From the NCBI GenBank assembly GCA_964035545.1, contig OZ037772.1, positions 12,837,818 through 12,901,817 of the forward strand: 64,000 nt of DNA. Direction: 5' to 3'. The notes below the pieces were generated by a model. The model had not been told where the DNA came from. It ran no database searches and saw only the letters and a list, made by a program, of their open reading frames with translations. Shown here piece after piece: positions 38,046 to 50,663 of this stretch. This stretch comes from Bugula neritina. Its lineage: Eukaryota > Bryozoa > Gymnolaemata > Cheilostomatida > Bugulidae. Position 1 is the first letter of the stretch. Each line of letters starts with the position of its first letter. Position numbers and translations under genes: made by a program.

Positions 38046-41000
38046 GTAACTGTACCCATGTACTTGTAGTTTAAGCTTAATATTTCATACCCAGCCTTAT
38101 GGACTGATTGCTGTGGCCTGCTGTATTCATCTTTAGAAACATTTTTAACTTTCTCCTGGCCATATACTTATAATAGTATATAGTATAATAGTATATAGTA
38201 TTAATATATCATATAACCTTGGATTATTTATAGGCATAAACTAAGGAAGACAGTCTTATTTTAGTTTGAGTCAGTGACCAGCATAGACGAAGTGTTTAAC
38301 CAATGTATGCACGACTTAAAACACTTAGAGTTGCTCTTAAGATACTCAAGACTTAATCCCATTTCAAGTAACTATAACTCTAAGCATTTACTGACTACTC
38401 AACCCACCACTTTACTAGACTGACAGGGACTACACTATAGGCATAGCATGCTACTAATACTATATACTATATATACTATACCACTTTATTACTAATACTA
38501 TATAGTATATACTAATAGCCTACTATATACCACAATATTATTACTAATACTAAAATATTATATACTAACTACTAAGTTTATACCACTATATTACTAATAC
38601 TATATACTATTATTATATATAGTATACTAGTAATAATATACACTAAGTTTATACCACTATATTACTAAGGAGGAAATATCTAATAACTACTTTGTACATT
38701 GTCACTAGTAATTAAAGTCACTCTACTCCTATCACAGCTGCACCTTCCCCAAGGTTAGTTGAGGTGTTTGTCTAACAGAGCACACAGGGAGTATTGGAAG
38801 GGGGATAACTACCAATATTCTAATAAAGATATTGCTACACTAACACTGTGATATCATTATTATTATTATTATATATATATTACTATAGTAAACTACAAGT
38901 ATATTATATTAGTACAGACATGCTATAGTTATAAACCACAGTATATTGTAGTTGAGAGAAGATTAGGTAGAAATCTAATCAGCTTATAAACTTTCAATAA
39001 GATACAAGTTCTATAATGTTACAATGAACAACTTCTACTATACTAACACATGTTATGTGAATAACTAGCAATAGCTAACCTTTGGCTATCAAATATCAGT
39101 CACTATATTCAAATTCACACCAGCCCAATATGGACACACTGGGTCACACTTGTACAGTGAATATGTACAGATAGTTGTGGGGCTAATACAGCTAGGGCGG
39201 GTTACTGTAGCCTGTAGCATGTAAATCCAAACTTTCTCAAAGGCTGCAGCCAAGTTGTAAAATACTCAGCTATATTCAAAATATAGTAATATTTTTAAAT
39301 CATGGCTTCACTATTCATTAGACCTGAGAGTTTAGAGAGGAATGGGGAACATGTGATGTGAACTTAACGTCTGCTTTTTGTGTATCTCCCTAGAATATGT
39401 ATAGACTGGGTGATAGAGCCTTAGCTTATGGTCCTGGTTATTCAGTCAGGTGTTTAGGGTGATTGGTAAACCTCCCATTATACAAAGTTGAGAGCTAGAG
39501 GAAAATGCTACTGGTATTCAATCTATTTTAGTAGCTGCTTCCCTTGCTTGGGCTACTTTGAACTTAACATTTATACAGGAAATTGCACTCAAGTTAAAAC
39601 TCAAGTCTTTACTCAAGTCATTGCTCAAGTCAGCAAGTTAAAACTTCCCCAAGTTATCAACCCCAGGTCATCGGTGAGTGTTGATCAGATAAAAGAGTCC
39701 AAGTTATCTCCACTCACCAGCATCTGTCACCCACTAATCATCTCATCTCTTCTATCTGCTTTCATCTGCTTCTATCTGCTTTTATCTGCCCAGGAAAAAC
39801 CTCAAACTGAAGTGCAGATATTGTATCTTCTTTCCTGGAAATTTCAGCCGAGCCAGTTTCCCTTTAAGTTCCACTCTTTGTCCTGAAAAACAGCTTAAAA
39901 GTCTGAAGCAAACAGCTTCAAAAACATTACCTATGCAGTATGCAGTTAACTATTACATAATACCCCAAACCCCACACTATATGCTGGGGCAGGTGGAAGT
40001 CTTATGTTATATAGTTTGGTAGGTGTTCTATTTTTTTCAGGGAGTTACTTCCCTTGTCTAAAGTATCTCCGCCCCAGCTGAGGTCACCAGAGGTCAACTG
40101 TGTTATCATAGAAATGCTGTATAATGCAACCTTTTGACATAAAATTAAGATTAAGTGAAAAGTTGTCAGTTTAATTGTAGCCCGAGGTCTGAAACTCAAA
40201 CTACACTAAGCAGTCTTTCAGAACAGGGCAAGCTAAACTTTAGGGCCCAAGGCTAGCTGTCAGCTGACAATGAAATTTAAATGATGACTTTCAGCTCTCC
40301 TGCACAACTGTGAGCTGCCTAACTATGCTGCTGCCTAACACTATGTCAGTGTGGCAGCAATTAAACTACTCAATTAAAGGATAGAGATCCTGGTTACCAT
40401 GCCTCAACTCACTTTATCTTATCTACTAAGCTGTAAAACCTATCAAACTGCTAGAACATTCTGCATTGTCTTGACTCCATCAGTTTATCACAATTCAGTG
40501 CTTTGTGGTTCGTATGAAGAGACTGGGTCTCAGTCACTCCCTGGATCTGGTAAATCAAACGCTTTTCAAAGTAGTTTTATATCATTTTCTTCAAAGCAGT
40601 TTATTAAATGGTTTCTTGTCTGCAGAGCTGTTCATAGCCTCAGGAACTGCTATTCTCTGACAAATAGTCGGGAGCTTCTTTTACAGCTCCCCATTTCAAT
40701 AAGAGATGATTTCTAGATAGTATTAGCCATTGCCACTCCTACAACCAAAGGGATGCCCCAGTTTAACGTCTACAAACACTTGAGAGGGGATTAAGTGGCG
40801 GTGTTAGCATAGCTTTGCTCTTTATCACCTGTCTCTGTAATATTGTGATAAGTAGAGAGTATACAGCAAATACTACTACATGTTAGATAACTTCAGAGTG
40901 TAGAGTAAGACAATAATTCTAGAGTCTAGACTGTGGCCCTGTGACTCTGTGACTTGAGAATGTCTGGTAGGTGGTTGGTACCACCCTACCTAATAGTACA

Positions 41001-41365
41001 GATGGGAGCTGGTCTAATTGAATTTGTTAAAACTAATAAGTTTCTATTAGTACTTTGAATAATTTCCACTAGTAACTAAGTTACATGGCCACTGAGTATC
41101 TAGTATAACATGTTACACATTATACTGGTATTACTACATATTGAATACTATACTACTACATATTGAATACTATACTACTAATATTATTGTACTGATAACA
41201 ATAACAATGCGAGTTAACATGGTAGTATTAATATTATATCTCTCAGCACTCATCTATACATAGCAGTGTGATATGGTGTTGCCTGTTGTAAGAAGTTGTC
41301 TTTTCCTGAACTGACAGTACGAAGTTTCTATCTAAGCTCTGTAATAAGTAAAGCTAGCACATAAG

Positions 41366-41458
41366 CTACTCTGTGGAGGGTATGCCCCCCTCCCCTCCTC
41401 CAAATACTCTGTGGAGGGTGTGCCTCCCTCCCCTCCCCCAAATACTCTGTGGAGAGTA
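41366..41458. repeat. Three copies of a 37-39 bp segment
   Basis: The anchor actctgtggag recurs at 41368, 41405 and 41444, each of the first two followed by a CCCTCCCCTCC-type pyrimidine run. Confidence 0.8.
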
Positions 41459-42030
41459 AAGCTAGGATTGCCTACTAAACCCATCCTCCCTCTCTACTAG
41501 CTCCATTTACTGCTAGCTCATCCCATATCATAAAGTTATTTTGTATCCATAGTAACCAGTAAATATGAGCATTAGCCATATTTCCACAATAATATGTATA
41601 ATATATAACAGCCTGTAGACCTATTTGCTCCCTTCCAGCTCTTAATCTGAAATGTAATGAGCAGTAATTAAAGTTATAATTTATGTATTGGAGAAGCTTC
41701 TGGCTGACGAAGGTTTTGTGGAGAATAAATGTCTCCACCAGGGAGGTTTAATTTTCTCTCAGATGAATTCAGAGACTTGGAAACAGTTGATTAGTTTACG
41801 GAGATTACTTATTGCTTTATATTTCCTTTAAAGTTCAGATATTTTAAGTTTAGTATATTATATAGGAAGTAACATAACTATTACATCATATTTGTACAGG
41901 TATTCAAGAGATGGAGTAGAGCAACAGAATATAATACTTGTAATATTATATAATACATATAATATTATATAATATAATATGATTCTACAGGTAGCTAGAG
42001 CTGTGAAAGAGGAAATAGTAGCTCAGAATA

Positions 42031-42076
42031 TAAGTTAGTGACATCACAGAGGCAATAGTGACATCACAGAGGCAAG
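42031..42076 (+). promoter_or_regulatory. Duplicated 5' UTR segment before innexin B start
   Basis: The segment tagtgacatcacagaggcaa is present twice in tandem (about 42036-42055 and 42056-42075), the second copy ending one base before the ATG. Each copy contains tgacatca, one base from the CRE consensus TGACGTCA. If transcription starts upstream it is 5' UTR; a promoter role is only a possibility. Confidence 0.45.
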
Positions 42077-45000
42077 ATGGTCCTCAGCGACCTGATTGGA
42101 GCGTTGAGAGAAGGGAGTCAGCTGATCTCTAACCGAGATGATGACATGTACGATAGACTTAGCAACAGGTGGTCTATAGGTGAGTGTGACACTTAGTAGC
42201 AGGTGGTCTATAGGTGAGTGTGACACTTAGTAGCAGGTGGTCTATAGGTGAGTGTGACACTTAGTAGCAGGTGGTCTATAGGTGAGTGTGACACTTAGTA
42301 GCAGGTGGTCTATAGGTGAGTGTAACACTTAGTAACAGGTGCTCTATAGGTGAGTGTGACACTTAGTAGCAGGTGGTCTATAGGTGAGTGTGACACTTAG
42401 CAACAGGTGGTCTATAGGTGAGTGTGACACTTAGTAGCAGGTGGTCTATAGGTGAGTGTGACACTTAGTAGCAGGTGGTCTATAGGTGAGTGTGACACTT
42501 AGTAGCAGGTGGTCTATAGGTGAGTGTGACACTTAGTAACAGGTGGTCTATAGGTGAGTGTGACACTTAGCAACAGGTGGTCTATAGGTGAGTGTGACAC
42601 TTAGTAACAGGTGGTCCATAGGTGAGTGTGACACTTAGTAACAGGTGGTCTATAGGTGAGTGTGACACTTAGTAACAGGTGGTCCATAGGTGAGTGTGAC
42701 ACTTAGTAACAGGTGGTCTATAGGTGAGTGTGACACTTAGCAACAGGTGGTCTATAGGTGAGTGTGACACTTGGTAGCAGGTGGTCTATAGGTGTGTGTG
42801 ACACTTAGTAACAGGTGATCTATAGGTGAGTGTGACACTTGGTAGCAGGTGGTCTATAGGTGAGTGTGACACTTAGTAACAGGTGATCTATAGGTGAGTG
42901 TGACACTTAGCAACAGGTGGTCTATAGGTGTGTGTGACACCTAGTAACAGGTGGTCTATAGGTGAGCGTGACACTTAGTAGCAGGTGGTCTATAGGTGAG
43001 TGTGACACTTAGCAACAGGTGGTCTATAGGTGAGTGTGACACTTAGTAGCAGGTGGTCTATAGGTGAGTGTGACACTTAGTAGCAGGTGGTCTATAGGTG
43101 AGTGTGACACTTGGTAGCAGGTGGTCTATAGGTGTGTGTGACACTTAGTAACAGGTGATCTATAGGTGAGTGTGACACTTGGTAGCAGGTGGTCTATAGG
43201 TGAGTGTGACACTTAGTAACAGGTGATCTATAGGTGAGTGTGACACTTAGCAACAGGTGGTCTATAAGTGTGTGTGACACCTAGTAACAGGTGGTCTATA
43301 GGTGAGCGTGACACTTAGTAGCAGGTGGTCTATAGGTGTGTGTGACTCAATAAGCAGATAGCAAAGCAAGGTCAACTGTTCTCATCTGTAAATCAGGTAT
43401 ACAGTGTGAGATCAGTGAATTGTGGTTTAAAACTTTTTTAAAAGCATAGCTTCTTTTGTGACATATCTCGAACACAGGCTTTTCTCAAGTTTCTCTTTTA
43501 TTGAACATACTTTTTCATTTAGCTGTGAGTTGATGTCAGCGATGTAAAGATTGAGAATTTAACATGAAAGCAAAGCATCAAAAACTGATGTTATCTTTAA
43601 GCAAAAAGTTGTTTATGTAAACTTGACGAAGAGCAGAAGCAAAAGACTGATAGAAACTGCTCACGTACATGACAATCTAATAGATAAGTTACTTTGTAGG
43701 TCAGCTAATGTTAAGCTTACACTATATACAATATAATACTCCCAGGGTCAAGGTGAACATGTAAACCAATCACGCAGCTTGTAGCATACTTTCTCCTCTG
43801 CCAGCATTTTTTGGCCAACTTTTAGGCACGCATCCTTAATTTTCACTCATGAGGCGTTTTTCCCACCGAAAGTGTAGATAGTAATCTAATAGTGTGTCTG
43901 AATAATACTGAATACTCCCCCACTATTACCTGTTCCTATCTAGATACACTCAGTCTAGTGTTACAGGTAATTAGCCTGCTATTAGAGTCATTTACATAAG
44001 CAAATCTGGAGAAAAAGAGATGTACAGCCAGCATAATAGAAGGTTCTGGGATCTTGCCAGATTACATAACAATCTTTCTCTGTTTAAAAGTGGTTTGCCA
44101 GCTGATTGACTCTGCATTTTTTGCTTTTACCTGTTCTTAAGTGTCACATATTGAGAGCTATGACATGTGTTGTAAAATACCTGCGTTAAAGTGCCATCCG
44201 CAAATAACAGAAAAGTTTAACACAACTGAAGTGTCACTCAATTGCCCATTTCATGACTTTTGACTAATAGTGACACTAGCAATGGCACTAGCAGTGATAC
44301 TGGTTACTATTAGTGGCATTGAGTACTATTAGTGACATCAGTTACTAGTAGTGACACTAGTTACTTACAGTGACACTAGTTAACTAGTTACTAGCAGTGA
44401 CACTAGTTACTAGCAGTGACACTAGCTACCAACAGTGACACTAGTCACAGGTGGTTCTACCCGCCTCTCACTATGAAACATTTTTTCAATTCACATTCCT
44501 AGCATTGATTCATGTTGAATGTTTTCTACACTTTTCATCAGATTTGATTCTTGCAAAATCTGTGAGTCAACAATTAATGCCTGAGGTCACAGTGATTCAC
44601 ACCCGGCTAATCTAAATAGAGCATTTTATTGGATGTCATCACTCAAACTTTGAACCAGAAAACCCACATTTCCTTGTAAACTTATTATTTGGGTTTCAAG
44701 AGCTAGAGCTGACTGTTTTTCAGTTTCACATCTCTTGCACAACTGAACTACTTATTGTGTGCAACACGGCACTCTCATCTGCTGTTGTACTAATCACACA
44801 TGATAATAAGTAGCCAGTGATCTTAGTTTCTACTTCTGTGGGGAGGGCAGCTGGTAACACAATCTTTCAGAGGTGTCAATTTGTGAAAACATGCTTCTCA
44901 AACAGGACACCTCAACAATAGACAGAACACCATTCCGGCAAACATAAAGTTGCCATTTCAAAAATGAGACATCTAAAATCTGATTGGGTCAAAATAGCTG

Positions 45001-48000
45001 ATGGTAAGCCTCAAGCCTGAACCTATTGAAGGTGGGCTGTTTGAAAGAAAGGGGCATATTCTCATGGTTGCTGTAGATACTGGGACTCATAAAGCTTGCT
45101 TGTCTTCTGAGTGACTTCTACCTGTTAGAACTGGTGTTACAATCATCTACCTCCATCTTGTTTAATGAGTGTAGAGTAGAGTATAGTTCACTGAGTGGGC
45201 CATAGATTAAACTCTATGCTGATAACATGGCATGTCAAATTTCTTTATCTATGTATGATTCATGAAATCTTTTAAAAAGTCCATTTTGTCAGAAGTTTAT
45301 TGCACCCTCCCCTCTTTAACACCATAAGAGATTTTTAGGTTGCAGGTTTCTTTCTGTTTCATCTCAGCATAAGTTGGAAAGTTTGAGAACCAACACAGCT
45401 GAGTGGGGAGTTTCAATGCTCTCACTCTGACAACCAGTAAGCCTCTTGTGTTATAGCATCTGTGAGGGTATAAGAGGGTATTGAATGAATACCCAACCCT
45501 CTTTTGTTACTAGAAATCTGATTACATAATCACAGCATTGAATAATGCTCTGTATGCAGCTGTGAGGAATGTTTAAGTTGTTTAAATGTTTTGAATTTAC
45601 TATTTGATTGCTGGTCTCTGCCATGTTATGTTGAGATGTTATGTTGAGATGTAGTTAACCCTAGCAAGTGTTGAAGTGAGGTAAAGGACAATGTCCTAGC
45701 ATAGCTATGCCCTCATCAGCTCTAACTACTAGAACCTAAGTATTCTCTCAGATGAAATGGAGTGCATCTTAGCATGACATCTGTGTTGGTTTCTAGGAAT
45801 CGCTGCTGGGGCGTAACCATGGTAACCCTCTTTAATCTGTTATAATTGGATTTCACACTTGATTGGGTAAAAAGTTGTTTGTAGAAGGAGTTGAAGCTTG
45901 CTGACATCATTGTAGACTGTGAATCAGGAAACTTAGCTCAGGTTTCTGACATATTGAGGATCTAAACTGTGAAATAATTTAGTCCTCAGAGTGTACTTGG
46001 ACCATAGGCTATAGAGAAGTTGATGTTGTAACATGTTGCATTATTCTATGTATATAAATCAACTTACTAGACTGAGTTCCAACTTCTTACTGGACAGTAC
46101 TGGTAGGGGGGCTGCTTATGCTCCTCGCAACACATGAACACTAGCCAGGTCCTCAGGTTGAGGAAGGAAATATGAATATGCTGTAATATCAAGATTTGGC
46201 TGGTTGAGAAAAATTAATTAGTTACAAAACATAAATTAGCATAATGTTGGTTTGAGCAATTCACACAGCTACTTGGCATAATGAGATAGACATATTGGTA
46301 TTATTATGAGATAGAAATGAAATGTTGTTACGTAATACAGCACATAATATAGACATAATCCTATAACCAATAATATAACTTATATTACAACATGGTTCAG
46401 CTATAACAGCTTGTCTATATTTACACAAAGGGGGAGGCCAGATGGGAGAATAGAGGGGGGCAGATGGGGGGGCAAGATGGGAGAAGAGCGGGTGATTCAC
46501 AGAACATTCTAGAAGGTCAATGTCAGCATGCACTGGCTGAGAGTGACATCGGGGTGACACGTAAACATCGCCTCAACTGTGTTTATAAATTCTTGAAATA
46601 TTTATGATTGAAGTTCAAAGTCAACTCTATGTACGAAAGGCTTCGAATACTGAGACAGGTTAAGGGTGACATATTTGTGTATCTGTTAGACAGACAACTC
46701 CCAAGTATTCAGTGTTGTAAAGATGATATCAACAGAATATAGTAGTTAGAACCCAGCACTGTAACCTTCTCAGTGTTAGGAGACTGGCCACAATGTAACC
46801 CCTACATTACTAGTTACTAGAAGGAATTCTTATGATCAAAGAGAAATATAGAGGGTGCTGGTACAGCTATTTGAGAATTCTAGCCTGTCTGTCTGTGTGT
46901 CTGATATAGATGTCTGTATCTACACTGCCATTCCACAATAACAGTACACTGTTTAAAGTTTGCATCTTCTGTATAAATATCAAAAGCTAACAGTTTTAAT
47001 CCACAATCCTGATATATTACAGTTGTTTAGGCTGTGTGTCTGTCTGTCTGTGCCTAAGCTGGTGGGCGGAGCCAATATTCAAATTATTAGCTGTATTTCA
47101 CTGATGAATTTTTATTTAAAAAATCAAATCGTTTATAATCCAACCAATTAGATGTCTTGAATCCACCATCTTGTTTGCTATACAGGTAGCCTTAGAACCA
47201 TGTGAGCAAACACAGTTTACGGGTGAACTGTAGAATGTGAAGCTAAGCAGCATTCCTCTAATTAGAGTGCATTCTGAGTCATAAAGCTGCCAGCATATTG
47301 GCATCACTTGTCGTCACTAACTGAAACATTAGTTCAGGATATTTATTGGAGTTTTCCTCCCACTAGTCAACTTAGAGAGAGAACAGACAACTCTCAAGTG
47401 TCGTGTATTTTTACTTTACAGGAGTTATCCTATCAATTGCCCTTCTGCTCACTTCACACTCCTATATTGGAGATCCCATAGACTGTTTTGAGCCTGCAGA
47501 ATTTGAAGATCAGTGGGTTGAGTATATGGACAATATCTGTTGGGTAAGTGGCGTTTGTACCAGACTATTTGCATATTAACATCAGTTCTTAGTATTAGTA
47601 TCAGTTATTAGTATTAGTATTAACATTAGTTATTAGTATTAGCATTAGTCTTACTCTTAAATAATCATGTCAAATTTTAGTAGTGACTAATTTGTTTACT
47701 CATATTTGAGGGAATTATTTACCAAAGAATTTACAGATCTGCTTTAATAAATTGAAAATGTGATGCAATACAAATAAAACTGGAATTGTCTTACCACTAA
47801 AAGAATTTGTCACCTATATAATTGACCTATTTTAGAGATACAACTCCACGATATATATCTGTCTATGTTCCACGATATTTCTCTCTGTGTTGCAGGTTTC
47901 CAACACGTATTATGTGCCCCTCAACCAGTCTATCCCCGACCCCGCCCTTGATTTGCCCCACAAACAGGAGTTGCAGTACTACCAGTGGGTGCCCATCATC

Positions 48001-50130
48001 CTCACTATACAGGCTTTCTTCTTCATGATTCCAGGTAAGGGTTTAGAATTCTATTCATTGCTTATGAGTTCCAATGGCTGAATTCTTTTTATGACTTTGA
48101 TTTTCAAACCAAACACATTTATAGCCAGAGTTTTTCTAATTCAGGCCCTAACTTTCCATTTTTTTCATAGAAATGTAACTTTGTGAAAAAGTTCATAGAC
48201 GAACAGAACAGCAGTTTGAGAAAACAAAACCCGTAGCTAGAAGCTTTTGTATCTGTCTGTGTGTCCAACATGTTTGTGATGTCTGTCTTTGTGTCTAACA
48301 TGTTTGTGATGTCTGTCTGTGTGTCTAACATGTTGGTGATGTCCGTCTGCGTGTCTAACATGTTTGTGATGTTTTTTAGGACTGTTCTGGAATGCGGTGG
48401 CGGAAGGTTCTGGATACAACATCAAGGAGATCGTGCAGACGTGCAAAGGGGCGGAGTCTCTGAACCCTGAGACTCGAGACGAGACGATAACCTACCTGGT
48501 CAACAACATGGTGCGCTTCATCAAATACAGGAAACCGTATAAAAAGGTGAGGCTGTCAACTATAGAGTTGGTTTATTCATTTCTTCCGAATCGAATGATA
48601 TTCGCCGTGTATCATATGTTGAACCATGACTTCCTGTTTGTAGCGGAGAATGCCGATTGGGAAGAGATACGGCAAGTTCGTCTTCCTGATGTATATGGTT
48701 ACTAAACTACTCTACATAGGAAATGCTGTAGGACAGATCTATCTACTGGACGTATTCCTTGGTAAGGGTCAAGGTCATAGTTAGATCTCACGCTCTTTCT
48801 ACTATACAATACTAATCTTCTACTACGCAATACTTGACTAGAAACTAAATTGAAATTAATGTAATGCTCTTAAGCGCGTGGGAGTGCAATAAATATTATT
48901 TCAAAACTACATTACCGAAAGCAGAAAAGACGAAATATTAAAGAAAATCTCATCATAGGTTTTTTAGACTTGGTTAATTTTTTTAAACCTGTGTGTATGT
49001 TTATCTAGGTAACCTGTCTGTTTGTCTGTGCAGGTAACGGTTACACACTCTACGGCTGGCAAGCTCTAAAGGACCTGACGAAGGCGTGGGATTGGCAGAC
49101 GTCTCCCATGTTTCCCAGAATCACTTTGTGTTCCTTTGAGATCCGCAAACTTGGTCAGAATATTCACCGCTACACCGTACAGTGTCTGCTCTCTGTCAAT
49201 CTCTTCAATGAGAAGGTAACTCTATATACTATGCTAGCTCTTCAGTGAGAAGGTAATTCTATATAATATGCTAGCCCTTCAATGAGAAGGTAACTCTATA
49301 TAATATGCTAGCTCTTCAGTGAGAAGATAACTCCCTTCACATGGCTGTTTCTCTTTGCAGGCGTTCATCATCCTCTGGTGGTGGCTGGTCTACGTAGCTG
49401 CTATGTCTATCTTTGGGCTGATAGTTTGGGTGGCTACTGCCTCCTCCCCGTACTCTCAGAAAGCGTATGTCAAGAAGTATCTCAAGATTATGGGGCGCCG
49501 CAATAATGATGAGGTCAGATAATATGCTCTCTTACGCAGTATTTAGTTGCTTCTACTGGCTCTTGTATAACTTTAAGAAATTAACTTTTCATGTTTGAGA
49601 AGGAGACAACTTCAAATTTCTACAATTGCCTAATAATGGTACTAAAACTTTATATAATTATAATATATAAGTGTATAATATAATATACTATATTATAATA
49701 TATAAGTGTATAATATAATATAATATATAAAAGTATGATATAATCTGCTATATTGTAATATAGAAATACGTCTGTAAAGTTGAGTTTCCTTTCATACAGG
49801 ATGTTAGCGAGTTTGTGAACGACTTCCTGAGAACAGACGGCGTGTTCACGCTGAGACAGATAGCCAAGAACACAAATGATGCCATCGTAGGAGAGGTATG
49901 AGAATATATCCTATACTAAAGTATGTTACGTAGTAGTAGGAGTCTTTTGACCTTGAACCAGTGACCCTGAACTCGCACATGAAACTTGAAGCTGCATAAA
50001 TCAATCTAATCGGTAGGCATAAGCTTCTGACTTTTAGCCTGAGATTCTGTTGCAGGTGACAGCAGCGTTGTGGGACAAGTATGTGGACAGCCTGAAAGCC
50101 AGGCCAATTGAAGAGGAGAGTTCACCATGA
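42077..50130 (+). CDS. Innexin B (gap-junction channel subunit), 9 exons
   Basis: Exons: 42077-42179, 47422-47543, 47896-48034, 48380-48546, 48644-48761, 49034-49215, 49361-49513, 49800-49895, 50056-50130; phases join to give 384 residues. It should form four-span plasma-membrane channels. Features: DRLSNRWSIG leading into TM1 (about 36-48); first-loop cysteines C56 and C74; YYQWVP at 103-108; second-loop cysteines C249 and C267; TM4 about 279-303; and the C-terminal NDAIVGEVTAALWDKY block. N85-Q-S in the first loop is a possible glycosylation site. Intron phases 1,0,1,0,1,0 match innexin A, and exon 2 is 122 nt in both; the last two introns are phase 0 here but phase 1 there. The ATG at 42077 is in good context (caagATGg). 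Exon 1 and exon 6 donors and the exon 4 acceptor adjoin tandem repeats. Confidence 0.95.
42180..43345 (+). repeat. 34-bp VNTR duplicating the exon 1 splice donor of innexin B
   Basis: About 34 copies of a 34-bp unit, gtgagtgtgacacttagtag followed by caggtggtctatag. The unit equals the first bases of intron 1 plus a near copy of the last 22 bases of exon 1 (cttagcaacaggtggtctatag), so each unit recreates exon end|GTGAGT. Variants: tagtagc/tagtaac/tagcaac/tggtagc, ggtctat/gatctat/ggtccat, and gtgtgt for gtgagt. A block of ten units (340 bp) is itself repeated (about 42771 and 43111). Confidence 0.95.
44268..44452. repeat. Minisatellite agtgacactagttacta in innexin B intron 1
   Basis: About ten imperfect copies of a 17-20 bp unit around agtgacactagttactag. 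Not near a splice site. Confidence 0.8.
48249..48379. repeat. 30-bp repeat abutting innexin B exon 4 acceptor
   Basis: Four-plus copies of a 30-bp unit, aacatgtttgtgatgtctgt then ctgtgtgtct; (t)aaca anchors at 48267, 48297, 48327 and 48357. The last copy passes directly into the acceptor gtgatgttttttag|GACTG. Confidence 0.85.
49201..49335 (+). repeat. 37-bp repeat duplicating the exon 6 donor of innexin B
   Basis: The end of exon 6 plus the start of intron 6 (ctcttcaatgagaag|gtaac plus tctatatactatgctag) is followed by two complete copies and one partial copy with 37-bp spacing. Copies 2 and 3 keep gagaag|gtaa; the last reads gagaag|ataa. Continuing translation past the first donor meets TGA within the second copy. 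Confidence 0.88.
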
Positions 50131-50657
50131 GACTGTCTTCTGGTTAACTTGAGTTCATAGTGAATAGATTTTCTACAGATTTCACCTGCTCTGATAGTCA
50201 CTTAGTTCATATGCACATAAATATCACCTCTACAGTGACCTTCAAGGTCACTACGACTTTGTCCCAAGACTCACCTTGACCTGTATAGTAGCTGACTGCA
50301 GTATAACTCTATAGTATGAATATTAGTCCATTGTCTTCACATTATTCTGTTTTTAAAATCTTATTTTATTGGGAAAGCTTATTTTTCTACTAGGAAAGAA
50401 AAGCTTTGTAAGCTTTCAGTATATTATATTTGGAGACAGCTTTGGAATACCCACGACATGTAATCATTATGCAATATTATATACCATTGTTATAGGCTTT
50501 GCTAAACTAATATCTGTTGTCTTATTCCATGACTTGTATTGAATCTACCGATAATTTGGAAACTACTAAGTCTTCTGTCACTTGTATTTCCTAGCACTAC
50601 TCTTACTTCATTTATTGCTATATTTTCATACTCAATGTAAAGTATTACACTTTGCAA

Positions 50658-50663
50658 AATAAA
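50658..50663 (+). promoter_or_regulatory. Poly(A) signal, innexin B
   Basis: AATAAA about 530 bp after the innexin B stop, in a typical AT-rich context. Confidence 0.5.

Larger units (their letters stand above)
36593..42030. other. Repeat-rich intergenic DNA upstream of innexin B
   Basis: No exon is supported. Visible content: a less AT-rich, CpG-containing stretch at 37250-37430 with a CCAAT box (gaccaatcacagagcgg), which could be a promoter; microsatellites; TA-rich palindromic stretches (38160-38210, 38450-38650, 41930-41990); and a triplicated segment at 41366-41458. Confidence 0.4.

Noticed and set aside
42180-43345. CRISPR-like direct repeats
   Set aside because: Copies are contiguous with no unique spacers and the context is a eukaryotic intron; it is a VNTR.
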